DNA of 64,000 nt. Origin: Pseudomonas triclosanedens. Its GTDB lineage: Bacteria; Pseudomonadota; Gammaproteobacteria; Pseudomonadales; Pseudomonadaceae. Of the stretch, positions 1 to 7,967 are shown piece by piece. The number at the start of each line of letters is the position of its first letter. Position 1 is the first letter of the stretch. The translations under genes were made by a program, and so were the position numbers. The stretch is from the NCBI RefSeq assembly GCF_026686735.1, contig NZ_CP113432.1:4949001-5013000 (forward strand), written 5' to 3'. The notes beneath the pieces were generated by a model, which worked only from the letters and a program-made list of their open reading frames with translations, was not told the origin of the DNA and searched no databases.

Positions 1-900
1 GATGCCGCCGGTCGGGCTGAGCATCGCGAGGTGCACCTGTACGCCGTTGGCCTGGCAGGCCGCCTCCAGCGCGGCGAACCCCGGCAGGTCGCGCAGCGCG
101 GACGGATCCCCGGCGTAGCTCAGACACATCTGCGGGGCCAGCAACTCGCCCGCCTCCACCCGCGCACGGGCGAAGTTGAGCAGGCGTTCGGCGGACTTCT
201 CGTAGTTCGGCGATACCGAGACCGGCTTGTCCTCTCCCTGAACCAGGCTAAGCACCGGTTTCATGTCGAGCATCGACCCAAGGCCCAGAAACGCACCGCG
301 CAAGCGGTCACCGATGCTGCTGCGATCGCCCTTCTGGAAACCGCGACGGCGGATGTGGCCCAGGTCGCTGGCAACCAGGAATGTATTCATCTGCTCGCTG
401 AGCTGCTCGAGGCGGGTGCGCACAGCGTTGGGCGAATTATCCGCGCCCAGCAGACGCACGCCTTCGGCGGCCAGAACGGCAAGACCGGCGAACACTGTGT
501 GGCTGTCGATCACCCGCAGCGCGAACGGCCCGGCGACACCGGCGGCTGCGCGGCGCTCCTTGTAGCTCTGCAGCAGGCTGAAGGATGCCTGGGTCGCGTT
601 GTCGAAGATCGGGCTGCGCTGGCTGCTGACGGTGAGGCAGATAACGTAGTCGAAGTCGGTAACGAGCGTTTCCAGGAACCAGTCGTGGGTCTGGGCGGGG
701 GTCAGCGGCTCGCTACCGTCCTCCAGGCCGACCTTGGGCAGGTCCTGGGAATAGAATTTCAGGGTGGTGTCGGGATCTCGATCATCAACGATACGACGTT
801 CGCCCAGACGGATGCCGATGGGCAGGACGCGAATGTTGTTGGCGGCAAGGAATTCAGGGGGAAGGTCGCAGGTTGCATCGACTACCAAGCCGATCCGCAT
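1..900 (-). CDS. DegV family protein, 3' end cut off by the window
   Basis: This gene reads leftwards off the window edge, so only the first 300 residues are present. The protein begins MRIGLVVDATCDLPPEFL, the typical DegV opening with the D-x-x-C/S-D-L-P signature. It also has ICLTVSSQRSPIFDNA and IDSHTVFAG, which match the two fatty-acyl-contacting blocks of the family. DegV/FakB proteins bind a fatty acid in a buried pocket; in Firmicutes they present it to a kinase (FakA), but the proteobacterial role is unclear. AGGAG lies 6 nt before the ATG, which fixes the start. About 270 bp separate it from the next gene. Family assignment is firm; the ligand is not known. Confidence 0.9.
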   Translation of the reverse strand, partial: MRIGLVVDATCDLPPEFLAANNIRVLPIGIRLGERRIVDDRDPDTTLKFYSQDLPKVGLEDGSEPLTPAQTHDWFLETLVTDFDYVICLTVSSQRSPIFDNATQASFSLLQSYKERRAAAGVAGPFALRVIDSHTVFAGLAVLAAEGVRLLGADNSPNAVRTRLEQLSEQMNTFLVASDLGHIRRRGFQKGDRSSIGDRLRGAFLGLGSMLDMKPVLSLVQGEDKPVSVSPNYEKSAERLLNFARARVEAGELLAPQMCLSYAGDPSALRDLPGFAALEAACQANGVQVHLAMLSPTGGI

Positions 901-1110
901 GACTTACTCCTATGGCCGTATCCCGGCCTATTGTTGTGTGAACGCCGTCATACAATGCCCGTTTCGGACTGGGAAGTCAGCATGCGGAAAGATGGGTCTT
1001 GGAAAAGTTTTGTAAACGCCGGGAGTGCAACCCCAGGACCATTCGGACAGCTTATGACTCATCATAAACAACTCGCAAACAGCCTCTTCCGGGGTCGCCG
1101 AACACTCATG

Positions 1111-1145
1111 AAAAAGCCCCCGGCGTCGATGGCGCCAGGGGCTTT
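1111..1145 (-). terminator. Rho-independent terminator of the OYE gene
   Basis: An inverted repeat (AAAGCCCC with inner GGCG, pairing with CGCC and GGGGCTTT) is followed, on the minus strand, by a run of five T. It lies 24-58 nt after the stop of the leftward oxidoreductase gene. Confidence 0.85.
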
Positions 1146-1168
1146 AGCTCAGCGCTCAGCTCTGTCGA

Positions 1169-2281
1169 TCAGGCCAGCGACATCAGTGCGTCGCGGCTGA
1201 ACGGCTTGATGTCGGCCAGGCGACCATCACGCACCTTCACGGCCCAGTCCGGGTCCACCAGCAGAGCGCGGCCAACCGCAACCAGATCGAATTCCTGGTT
1301 ATTCAGTCGCTCCAGCAGGCCATCGATGCCCGACGGTTGCGCCACTTCATCGGTCTTGCCGAAGAAAGCAAGGAACTCGCTGCCATCCAGGCCGACATTG
1401 CCCACGGTGATGGTCGGCTTGCCGGTGAGCTGGCGGGTCCAGCCGGCCAGATTGAGCTCGGAGCCTTCGAATTCGGGAATCCAGAAGCGGCGGGTCGAGC
1501 AGTGGAAGATGTCCACACCAGCCTCGGACAGAGGCTTGAGGAAGGCTTCCAGCTCCTGCGCGGTCTGCACCAGGCGAGCGCTGTAGTCCTGCTGCTTCCA
1601 TTGGGAGAAGCGGAAGATGATCGGGTAGTCGGAGCCAACGGCCTCACGCACGGCCTTGATCAACTCGATGGCGAAGCGCGAACGGTTGGCCAGGCTGCCG
1701 CCGTACTCGTCGGTGCGCTTGTTGCTGCCGTCCCAGAAGAACTGGTCGATCAGGTAGCCATGAGCACCGTGGATTTCCACGCCATCCATGCCGATGGCCT
1801 TGGCATCGCGCGCTGCCTGGGCGAAGGCGGCGATGACTTCCTGGATGTCTTCCCTGGTCATCTCATGGACCAGCACGGTGCCGTCCTTGACCTTGCCGCT
1901 GGGGCCATAGCCCGGAACGCTCGCATCCGGCTCGGTACCCAGGCGGCGCACGGCGCCGACGTGCCAGAGTTGCGGAACGATCTTTCCGCCTTCGGCATGA
2001 ACCGCATCGACCACCTGCTTCCAGCCGGCCAGGGCATCCTCACCATAGAAACGCGGTACGTTCGGGTAACCGTTGGCGGCCTTGTGGTTGACCGTGGTGC
2101 CCTCGGTGACGATCAGGCCCACGCCCGCGGCAGCGCGGCGGCGGTAGTACTCCACGACCTGGGCGTGAGGAACGCCACCGGGGCTGAAGTTGCGGGTCAT
2201 CGGTGCCATCACGACGCGGGTGGGAAGCTCCAGGTCGCCCAGGCGGAAAGGCGAGAACAGCGTTTCTACGGATGCGGTCAT
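1169..2281 (-). CDS. Old Yellow Enzyme family alkene reductase (NADH:flavin oxidoreductase)
   Basis: A 370-residue FMN-dependent ene-reductase of the NemA/XenB type, which reduces activated C=C bonds or nitro groups of electrophiles with NAD(P)H. The TIM-barrel landmarks are all present: the N-terminal RVVMAPMTRNFSP flavin-contact segment, the substrate-binding pair H171/H174 followed by Y176 (HGAHGY), WDGSNKRTDEYGGS, and the C-terminal phosphate-binding VAVGRALLVDP. Length is normal for the family. GGAG lies 6 nt before the ATG. The gene sits 57 bp downstream of a TetR repressor in the same direction, and the gap holds a palindrome repeated in front of the repressor gene (see findings). By analogy with nemRA the repressor probably senses reactive electrophiles, but this is inferred. 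Confidence 0.93.
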   Translation of the reverse strand: MTASVETLFSPFRLGDLELPTRVVMAPMTRNFSPGGVPHAQVVEYYRRRAAAGVGLIVTEGTTVNHKAANGYPNVPRFYGEDALAGWKQVVDAVHAEGGKIVPQLWHVGAVRRLGTEPDASVPGYGPSGKVKDGTVLVHEMTREDIQEVIAAFAQAARDAKAIGMDGVEIHGAHGYLIDQFFWDGSNKRTDEYGGSLANRSRFAIELIKAVREAVGSDYPIIFRFSQWKQQDYSARLVQTAQELEAFLKPLSEAGVDIFHCSTRRFWIPEFEGSELNLAGWTRQLTGKPTITVGNVGLDGSEFLAFFGKTDEVAQPSGIDGLLERLNNQEFDLVAVGRALLVDPDWAVKVRDGRLADIKPFSRDALMSLA

Positions 2282-2293
2282 TACGGTCTCCAG

Positions 2294-2318
2294 GACGACC
2301 AGGCGACCGGTCGTCTCG
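2294..2318. promoter_or_regulatory. Putative TetR operator in front of the OYE gene
   Basis: Contains the palindrome CGACCGGTCG (2304-2313). It also holds a wider inverted repeat, GACGACC and GGTCGTC separated by 8 nt. Fourteen bases (GACCGGTCGTCTCG, 2305-2318) recur exactly at 2944-2957 upstream of the tetR gene. It lies 13-37 bp upstream of the OYE start codon, where a repressor would block its own promoter or the read-through transcript. Confidence 0.6.
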
Positions 2319-2338
2319 CTTTTGGGTTTGGCTGTGAA

Positions 2339-2929
2339 TCAAGCCTGCAGCACGTGCTCCAGGCGTTCGATGAAGCGTTCCAGCGGCTTGAGCGAGGCGC
2401 TGACCTTGAGGCGGGCCAGCACGCCTTGCCAGGCGTTGCCGATGAATTCGGCGAGCTGCTCGACGTTCTCCGTGGCGGGCAGCTCGCCGGCCCGCAGGGC
2501 ATCGCCGAGGCAGTCGCGGAGGATGTCGATGGAGCGTTGCAGGATGCCGTCGACCCGCGCGGTGATCGCTGGCGACAGCTCGGCCATCTCGAAGCTGAGG
2601 CTGCCGATGAAGCAGTGATACGCCACCTTCTCCTGGCGAGCGAAGTGCGCCAGCAGCTCGCGATAGTAGGTGAGAATACGCGCCCGAGGCCCCAGCGCCG
2701 GGTTGCCGAGAGCCTCCGCGTAGCGCGCCAGGCGGGGCTCGTAGAGGTACTCCAGGGCCTGCAGGGCGAAGTCTTCCTTGCTCTCGAAGTAGTGGTAGAA
2801 GGAGCCCTTGGGAATACCGGCGGCCTGGACAATGTCCTGCACACCGGTGCCGTGGTATCCGCAACGGGTCATCGCCAGGGAGCCCTTGGCGAGGATCAGA
2901 TCGCGCTTGTCGAGTCGGATGCTGTTCAT
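2339..2929 (-). CDS. TetR/AcrR family repressor (NemR-like)
   Basis: A 196-residue one-component repressor. Residues 9-55 form the TetR HTH: the ILAKGSLAMTRCGYHGTGVQDIVQAAG region and the recognition helix PKGSFYHYFESKEDF. The C-terminal ligand-binding half includes YHCFIGSLSFEMAEL, a pattern with an embedded cysteine often seen in NemR-like sensors of electrophiles. It is upstream of, and co-oriented with, the ene-reductase, so it most likely controls itself and that gene. Identical operator-like 14-mers sit in front of each of the two genes. The ribosome site is weak. The regulator-target pairing is inferred from context. Confidence 0.88.
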   Translation of the reverse strand: MNSIRLDKRDLILAKGSLAMTRCGYHGTGVQDIVQAAGIPKGSFYHYFESKEDFALQALEYLYEPRLARYAEALGNPALGPRARILTYYRELLAHFARQEKVAYHCFIGSLSFEMAELSPAITARVDGILQRSIDILRDCLGDALRAGELPATENVEQLAEFIGNAWQGVLARLKVSASLKPLERFIERLEHVLQA

Positions 2930-2943
2930 GGCCGCAAGAATAT

Positions 2944-2957
2944 GACCGGTCGTCTCG
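2944..2957. promoter_or_regulatory. Putative TetR operator in front of tetR (second copy)
   Basis: GACCGGTCGTCTCG, identical over 14 bases to the site in front of the OYE gene. It contains the palindrome GACCGGTC and lies 15-28 bp before the tetR start codon, as expected for autoregulation. Confidence 0.6.
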
Positions 2958-3003
2958 CCCTTCCCAGCATCATTGATTGCGGTGATTTTCCATCAGAAAC
3001 CAT

Positions 3004-3894
3004 TCAACTGGAGGCGTGATGTTCCAGCAGTTCGACCGCGGGCTCGCGCAACATCTCGCGCAACCGTGCAACCACGGGGCCGGGCGTCGCGTCGGTGCTG
3101 TGCAGGCAGACACCCAGCGCGGCCATTTCAGGCAGGCCGTAGTGGGAGGCGTCGAGCCGCGTAACATGAGACGGCAAGCCGACCGGCGTACGCAGGCCAA
3201 TGCCAAGCCCGGCCGCCACCGCCGCCCAGATACCGGACAACCCGGCACTGGTGAACGCCACACGCCAGGCGATGCCCGCCCGATCCAGCGCCTCGGTCGC
3301 CGCGCTACGCAGCAGGCATGGAGCTTCCAGCATCACCAGCGGCAGAGGGCCGTCTCCGGCCTGGAAAGGAACGTTGGCGGCGCCGATCCAGCACTGCCTC
3401 ACCGCACCGAGCCGCTCCATGTGCGGCGTGCGTTCACCGGTATCCCAGGCCAGGGCCAGGTCCAGCTCTCCCGCTCGCATGTCCTGCAGCAGTTGCCGGT
3501 TGCGCGCGGTACGCACTTCGATGCGCACCTTGGGATGGGCGCGGGAAAAGCGGCCCAGTACTGTCGGTAGCAGGGTTTCGCCGAAGTCTTCCTGCATCCC
3601 CAGGCGCACACGCCCCTCGAGCGCAGCGCCACGCAGCGCGCTGGCGGCTTCGTCGTTGAGTTCCAGCAACCGGCGCGCGTAGGCCAGCAGTGTCTCGCCC
3701 GGTTCGGTCAGCGCCATACCCCGCCCTTCGCGCCGCAGCACCGGTGTGCCAGCCTGCTCTTCCAGCTTCTTCAGCTGTGCGCTGACTGCCGATGTGGAGC
3801 GCCCCAGCCGGTCGGCTGCGCGGGCGAAGCTGCCGAGCTCGACGCCGGTGACGAAGGTACGCAGCACGTCCAGGTCGAAGTTGATGCGAGTCAT
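3004..3894 (-). CDS. LysR family transcriptional regulator
   Basis: A 296-residue LysR-type regulator. The N-terminal winged HTH spans residues 1-60 (DLDVLRTFVTGVELGSFARAADRLG, then STSAVSAQLKKLEEQAG). The effector domain is complete, and the EGRVRLGMQEDFGETLLP hinge marks its beginning. A second ATG nine bases upstream (3903) is possible; I prefer 3894 because the product then begins in register with the family and has GGGATGG-like sequence at a workable distance. It is divergent from a tautomerase gene, the usual LysR target arrangement. A perfect 10-bp palindrome (CGATTAATCG, 3906-3915) lies next to the start. The inducer is unknown. Confidence 0.88.
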   Translation of the reverse strand: MTRINFDLDVLRTFVTGVELGSFARAADRLGRSTSAVSAQLKKLEEQAGTPVLRREGRGMALTEPGETLLAYARRLLELNDEAASALRGAALEGRVRLGMQEDFGETLLPTVLGRFSRAHPKVRIEVRTARNRQLLQDMRAGELDLALAWDTGERTPHMERLGAVRQCWIGAANVPFQAGDGPLPLVMLEAPCLLRSAATEALDRAGIAWRVAFTSAGLSGIWAAVAAGLGIGLRTPVGLPSHVTRLDASHYGLPEMAALGVCLHSTDATPGPVVARLREMLREPAVELLEHHASS

Positions 3895-4001
3895 GACGAC
3901 CATCCCGATTAATCGAATTATCAGTCAAATATTTCCCGATTTTCCGAACCAAATTGCCGGGCTAGCCTGGGCTCGTCAATCACTCACCGAGGAACGGCAC
4001 C

Positions 4002-4409
4002 ATGCCTACCGTCCGCATCTCCCTGCTCAGGGGCAAGCAGCCCGAGTACCTGCGCGAGCTCGCCGACACGGTCTACCAGGCCATGCACGAGGCGTTCGAT
4101 GTACCGGTCAATGACCGCTTCGTGATGATTCACCAGCACGAGCCCCACGAGTTCGCCTTCGACCGCAACTACCTCGGCGGGCCGCGCTCGGACGACTTCG
4201 TGCTGATCGCGATCACCATCGGCCGACCGCGCGACGGACAGACCAAGCAGGCATTCTATCGGCGGCTGACGGCGCTGCTGGGCGAGAACCTGCGCATCGC
4301 CGGCGAGGACGTGATGGTGCAGATAACCACCAGTGAGAGTGACGATTGGTCGTTCGGTGGCGGCCGGATGGGCGTGCTCACCCGGCCCGATGCGCTCAGT
4401 GCCAACTGA
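4002..4409 (+). CDS. Tautomerase family protein
   Basis: A 135-residue tautomerase-superfamily protein. The mature N-terminus would be Pro (MPTVRIS), the catalytic base of 4-oxalocrotonate-type tautomerases, after Met removal. FVMIHQHEPHEFAFDRNYLGG and VLIAITIGRPR match the longer two-repeat 'Tautomerase_3'/YusQ-like members. GAGGA lies 8 nt before the ATG. It is divergent from the LysR gene, which probably controls it, and its last 14 bp overlap convergently with the nitroreductase gene. The substrate cannot be told from sequence. Confidence 0.85.
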   Translation: MPTVRISLLRGKQPEYLRELADTVYQAMHEAFDVPVNDRFVMIHQHEPHEFAFDRNYLGGPRSDDFVLIAITIGRPRDGQTKQAFYRRLTALLGENLRIAGEDVMVQITTSESDDWSFGGGRMGVLTRPDALSAN

Positions 4410-5136
4410 CGCGCTGTTCCAACGGGAAGCGCAGGCGCGGGTTGTAGACGCCATTCTCGGCAGCCCGCCCCACCGCCAGCAGCATGATCGGCACTGCGCG
4501 GCGCGGAATCTCCAGCACCTTGCGCAGCCGCACTTCGTCGAAGCCCTCCATCGGGCAGGTGGCCAGGCCGTGGCTCTGTAGCGCGAGCATCAGGTTCTGT
4601 GCCGCCAGCGCGGTGGACTTCACCGCCCACAGGCGCATTTCGGCGTGGCTGTTGGGCTGGCGCATCAGGGCACGGCGCTGGCCAACGAAGGCGTAGAGCA
4701 CGCGCTTGAACAACCCGCGCAGACCGAACGCCCCCTGGTTGTACTGGAAGGGTGCGGTGCGCTGGTAGAAGTCACGGATTTTCTCCGGCACCTGCGGCTC
4801 CGGCCACTGCTCGATAATCGCGGCGCAGGATTCGCGCCAGGTGTCCGGGCGCGCCAGCACTGCGATCAACACCGGCGCAGTGCGTGCCGCATTCTGTCCC
4901 AGGCAAACCGGCACCAGCCTGCGGCGCAGCTCGGGGTCGCGGATCACCTGGAAGCTCCAGGGCTGCAGGTTGCAGGCATTGGGCGCGAGCACGGCCTGCT
5001 CCAGGCAGTCGCGCAGTATTTCGTCCGCCACCGGCTCATCGAGGAATCGGCGCACCGCGCGGCGCTGTTCGATCAGGGCGCGAAGCGCATCGGGCGTGGC
5101 GGGCAGACAGGACGACTCGACGGCGAAACGGCTCAT
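4396..5136 (-). CDS. Nitroreductase family protein
   Basis: A 246-residue FMN-dependent nitroreductase-fold enzyme. The phosphate-binding start IEQRRAVRRFLDEPV (residues 22-36) and the APNACNLQPWSFQVIRDP block that holds FMN are clear. The C-terminal half contains LATCPMEGFDEVRLRKVLEIP, the family's second flavin-binding strand, and ends in the characteristic VGRAAENGVYNPRLRFPLE. GGAG lies 6 nt from the start. It converges on, and overlaps by 14 bp, the tautomerase gene. Natural substrate unknown; such enzymes reduce quinones, nitroaromatics or enoates. Confidence 0.9.
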   Translation of the reverse strand: MSRFAVESSCLPATPDALRALIEQRRAVRRFLDEPVADEILRDCLEQAVLAPNACNLQPWSFQVIRDPELRRRLVPVCLGQNAARTAPVLIAVLARPDTWRESCAAIIEQWPEPQVPEKIRDFYQRTAPFQYNQGAFGLRGLFKRVLYAFVGQRRALMRQPNSHAEMRLWAVKSTALAAQNLMLALQSHGLATCPMEGFDEVRLRKVLEIPRRAVPIMLLAVGRAAENGVYNPRLRFPLEQRVSWH

Positions 5137-5249
5137 GGCGGGCTCCGGAAGCGGGTTCCCCGATTAAGCCGCCCTGCGCGGCGCGGTACAAGTTCCGCGG
5201 GAGAAATGCCGGCGGGATTGGCGTATGCGCCCTCTCCCGCCGCACAGGG

Positions 5250-5735
5250 TCAGGCGGCAAGCGCCTTCTCGATGGCCTGGACGATTGCCGGGTCATCCGG
5301 CGCGGTACGCGGACTGAAACGCGCCAGCACCCGACCGTCCGGGGCAAGCAGGAACTTCTCGAAGTTCCAGGTGATGTCGCCGGGGAACTCTGCCCCCTCG
5401 CCGGCCAGCAGGCGGTACAGCGGATGGCGTTCGGCACCGTTTACGTCCAGCTTGGACGACATCGGGAAGCTCACTCCGTAGTTCAGCGCACAGAACGACT
5501 GGATCTCGGCTTCGCTACCCGGCTCCTGGGCCGCGAACTGGTTGCACGGCAGGCCGAGCACCACGAAACCCTGGTCACGGTATTGCTGATAGAGCTTCTC
5601 CAGACCGGCATATTGCGGAGTAAGGCCGCACTTGGAGGCAACGTTGACCACCAGCACCACCTTGCCCTTGAGCGGCGCCAACGGCAGGTCCTTGCCGTCC
5701 AGGCCTTGCAGCGTCAGATCGTGAAAAGCGCTCAT
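5250..5735 (-). CDS. Glutathione peroxidase (cysteine type)
   Basis: A 161-residue thiol peroxidase of the glutathione peroxidase family, removing hydroperoxides with thioredoxin or glutathione as donor. The active site is Cys36 in NVASKCGLT, where animal enzymes carry selenocysteine. The catalytic Gln is in LGLPCNQFAAQEPG and the Trp-Asn pair in TWNFEKFLL, so the tetrad is complete. AAGGAG lies 7 nt before this ATG, so I reject the in-frame extension to 5846, which would run across the slyD terminator hairpin. Gene order next to slyD matches PA0838/PA0837 of P. aeruginosa (from memory). Confidence 0.93.
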   Translation of the reverse strand: MSAFHDLTLQGLDGKDLPLAPLKGKVVLVVNVASKCGLTPQYAGLEKLYQQYRDQGFVVLGLPCNQFAAQEPGSEAEIQSFCALNYGVSFPMSSKLDVNGAERHPLYRLLAGEGAEFPGDITWNFEKFLLAPDGRVLARFSPRTAPDDPAIVQAIEKALAA

Positions 5736-5848
5736 TGCTTGCTCCTTGGAGATAGAGGCACAGTGTGCCCGCGCAGCGGCGGACAGGTTGTCCCGCCCTC
5801 TGCGCATCCCAGTCAATTCGGGAAAAATGCCTTGGCTTTGTCGCATGA

Positions 5849-5872
5849 GAAAGGCGCCAGAAGGCGCCTTTC
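5849..5872 (-). terminator. Terminator downstream of slyD
   Basis: A perfect 10-bp stem (GAAAGGCGCC / GGCGCCTTTC) with the tetraloop AGAA, about 55 nt past the slyD stop and before the peroxidase gene. The T run is short. Confidence 0.7.
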
Positions 5873-5926
5873 CCGATTGAGCTTAGCAGCTCGACGATGG
5901 CTTCACCCGAGCCGGCAATCTGCCGA

Positions 5927-6412
5927 TCAGTGGTGATGACCGCCTTCGCCGTGGATGTGGCCGTGGGCGACTTCTTCGGCGGAAGCATCGCGCACGTCGA
6001 CCACTTTCACCTTGAAGTTCAGGCGCTGGCCGGCCAGCGGATGGTTGCCGTCGACGATCACGTCGTCGCCGTCGATGTCGCGGATAGTGACGATCTGCAT
6101 GCCACCGTCCGGAGCCGATGCATGGAACTGCATGCCGACTTCCAGTTCATCCACGCCTTCGAACATTTCGCGGGTCAGGGTAGCGACCAGCTCGGCGCTG
6201 TACTCGCCGTATGCGTCGGTCGGCTCGATGGTGACATCCAGCTCGTCGCCAACCTGCTTGCCTTCCAGGGCCTTTTCCAGACCAGCGATGATGTTGCGGG
6301 CGCCGTGCAGGTAGACCAGCGGAGCGCCGCCGGCGGAGCTGTCGATGACCTCACCTGCGTCGTTGGTCAGGGTATAGTCGATGGAAACCGCCTTGTTGGC
6401 CGCGATCTGCAT
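5927..6412 (-). CDS. slyD: FKBP-type peptidyl-prolyl isomerase SlyD
   Basis: A 161-residue cytoplasmic prolyl isomerase and chaperone that also binds nickel. The FKBP half opens IDYTLTNDAGEVIDSS and closes with FKVKVVDVRDAS. It is interrupted by the insert-in-flap chaperone domain (DAYGEYSAELVATLTREMFEG onwards, residues about 65-125). The tail (HGHIHGEGGHHH) is histidine-rich for metal binding. AAAGG lies 9-10 nt upstream. Its ATG overlaps, on the opposite strand, the putative ATG of the DUF3565 gene (shared CATG). Followed by a strong terminator. Confidence 0.96.
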   Translation of the reverse strand: MQIAANKAVSIDYTLTNDAGEVIDSSAGGAPLVYLHGARNIIAGLEKALEGKQVGDELDVTIEPTDAYGEYSAELVATLTREMFEGVDELEVGMQFHASAPDGGMQIVTIRDIDGDDVIVDGNHPLAGQRLNFKVKVVDVRDASAEEVAHGHIHGEGGHHH

Positions 6413-6713
6413 GGTACGAAACCTTTCTGATATAGAAGTTGAGCGCGTAAGTTTACGCGGCGGCGCACCCGATTGCGACCCGAAGACGGACGGACGGGGC
6501 CGCGCGGACGCTCCGCGCCTGCTTGACTTTCATCAGGACGAAGAAGGGCACTGGGTGGCAGTCTTGTCCTGCGGCCATACCCAGCACCTGCGCCACCAGC
6601 CGCCGTGGCAGTCCAGGCCCTGGGTGATCGATGCGCAACAGCGGCAGGCAATGATCGGCCGCCACTTCTCCTGCGGCTGGTGCACCAAGGAACAGAACAG
6701 CGACAAGGAGTAA
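6411..6713 (+). CDS. DUF3565 small putative zinc-binding protein
   Basis: The conserved core is the last 65 residues: [20 protein letters not shown], then [14 protein letters not shown] and a final FSCGWC. This matches DUF3565, short proteins of unknown function whose Cys/His pattern (C-G-H plus C-G-W-C) suggests a zinc knuckle. Homologues I know of start just before the FHQDEEG block, so the first 35 or so residues may not be translated. No ATG, GTG or TTG lies nearer in frame, so I give the ATG at 6411. The stop is 2 nt before the ackA ATG, and the ackA Shine-Dalgarno is inside this gene, so the two are translationally coupled. Confidence 0.75.
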   Translation: MVRNLSDIEVERVSLRGGAPDCDPKTDGRGRADAPRLLDFHQDEEGHWVAVLSCGHTQHLRHQPPWQSRPWVIDAQQRQAMIGRHFSCGWCTKEQNSDKE

Positions 6714-6715
6714 GC

Positions 6716-7906
6716 ATGCCGGCACGCAACATCCTGGTGATCAATTGCGGCAGTTCCTCGATCAAATTCGCCCTGGTCCGCGAAGGCCGTGACGACTTCA
6801 TCCTCCACGGCCTCGCCGAGCGCCTGGGTTCCAGCGGCGCCAGCCTGCGCTGGCAGGCTGAGGGCGACGACCAGCCACAGACGCTGGAACTTCCCGGCGG
6901 CGACCACAAGGCCGCCCTCGGCCGCCTGCTGCCGCTGGTGAGCCAGGCCGCCCAGGGCGAGCTGCACGCCATCGGCCACCGTGTGGTGCACGGTGGCGAG
7001 CGCTTCACTCAGGCCTCGCGTCTCGACGAGGAAGTCCTCTCGGCCATCCGCGAAACCTCGCCACTGGCGCCACTGCACAACCCGGCCAACCTGCTGGGCA
7101 TCGACGCCGCCCTGGCGCTCTATCCGGATCTTCCGCACATCGCGGTATTCGACACGGCTTTCCATCAGAGCCTGCCCGAGCGGGCTTACCGCTACGCCAT
7201 CCCCGAGCCGCTGTACCGCGAGCAGCACGTGCGCCGCTACGGCTTTCACGGCACCAGCCACCGCTACGTCAGCCACATGGCGGCGCAGATGAGCGGCCTG
7301 GCGGTCGGCGACAGTAACTGGCTATCGGCGCACCTGGGCAACGGCGCTTCGACCTGCGCCATCGCCAACGGCCAGAGCCGCGACACCAGCATGGGGCTGA
7401 CCCCGCTGGAAGGCCTGATGATGGGCACCCGCAGCGGCGACGTCGATCCGAACCTGCACAGCCACCTCGCCCGCACTCTCGGCTGGAGCCTGGAGAAGAT
7501 CGACCACATGCTCAACAACGACAGCGGCCTGCTCGGCCTGTCGGGCCTGTCCAACGACATGCGCACCCTGGAACACGCCCGCGAGCAGGGCCATGCCGGA
7601 GCAGCACTAGCCATCGAAGTATTCTGTTACCGATTGGCCAAGTCCCTCGCCTCGCTGACCTGTGCGCTGCCGCGTCTGGACGGCATCATCTTCACCGGCG
7701 GCATCGGCGAGAACTCCCCGCTGGTGCGCAACCTGACAGTGAAGCACCTGCACGTGCTCGACCTGGAGCTCGACGGCCAGGCCAATGCGCGCTGCGTGGG
7801 CGGCATCGGCGGGCCTATCCACCTGCCCGGCCATCCCCGAGTGCTGGTGATCCCCACCAACGAGGAACGCCAGATCGCACTCGACACTCTGGCCGTACTC
7901 GACTGA
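6716..7906 (+). CDS. ackA: Acetate kinase
   Basis: A 396-residue acetate kinase, interconverting acetyl-phosphate + ADP with acetate + ATP in the cytoplasm. The ASKHA signature [13 protein letters not shown] opens the protein. The acetokinase signatures [12 protein letters not shown] and [14 protein letters not shown] (phosphate loops), the [12 protein letters not shown] segment and the C-terminal [13 protein letters not shown] are all present. AAGGAG lies 5 nt before the ATG. It is cotranscribed with pta 61 bp downstream and probably with the DUF3565 gene upstream. Together ackA-pta make or use acetyl-phosphate during overflow and pyruvate fermentation in pseudomonads. Confidence 0.97.
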   Translation: MPARNILVINCGSSSIKFALVREGRDDFILHGLAERLGSSGASLRWQAEGDDQPQTLELPGGDHKAALGRLLPLVSQAAQGELHAIGHRVVHGGERFTQASRLDEEVLSAIRETSPLAPLHNPANLLGIDAALALYPDLPHIAVFDTAFHQSLPERAYRYAIPEPLYREQHVRRYGFHGTSHRYVSHMAAQMSGLAVGDSNWLSAHLGNGASTCAIANGQSRDTSMGLTPLEGLMMGTRSGDVDPNLHSHLARTLGWSLEKIDHMLNNDSGLLGLSGLSNDMRTLEHAREQGHAGAALAIEVFCYRLAKSLASLTCALPRLDGIIFTGGIGENSPLVRNLTVKHLHVLDLELDGQANARCVGGIGGPIHLPGHPRVLVIPTNEERQIALDTLAVLD

Positions 7907-7967
7907 AATTCCCGCGCGGCCGCCCCACAAGGACAGCCGCCATTCCTGCACGGCTTAAGGAGCCTGG

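Noticed and set aside
1337..3019. 560-codon plus-strand frame opposite the OYE and TetR genes
   Set aside because: It is antisense to two clear genes, starts mid-gene and has no recognisable motif; long antisense frames are expected from GC-rich third codon positions.
5736..5846. N-terminal extension of the glutathione peroxidase to 5846
   Set aside because: The added segment reaches the slyD terminator hairpin, matches no peroxidase, and a better Shine-Dalgarno serves the ATG at 5735.
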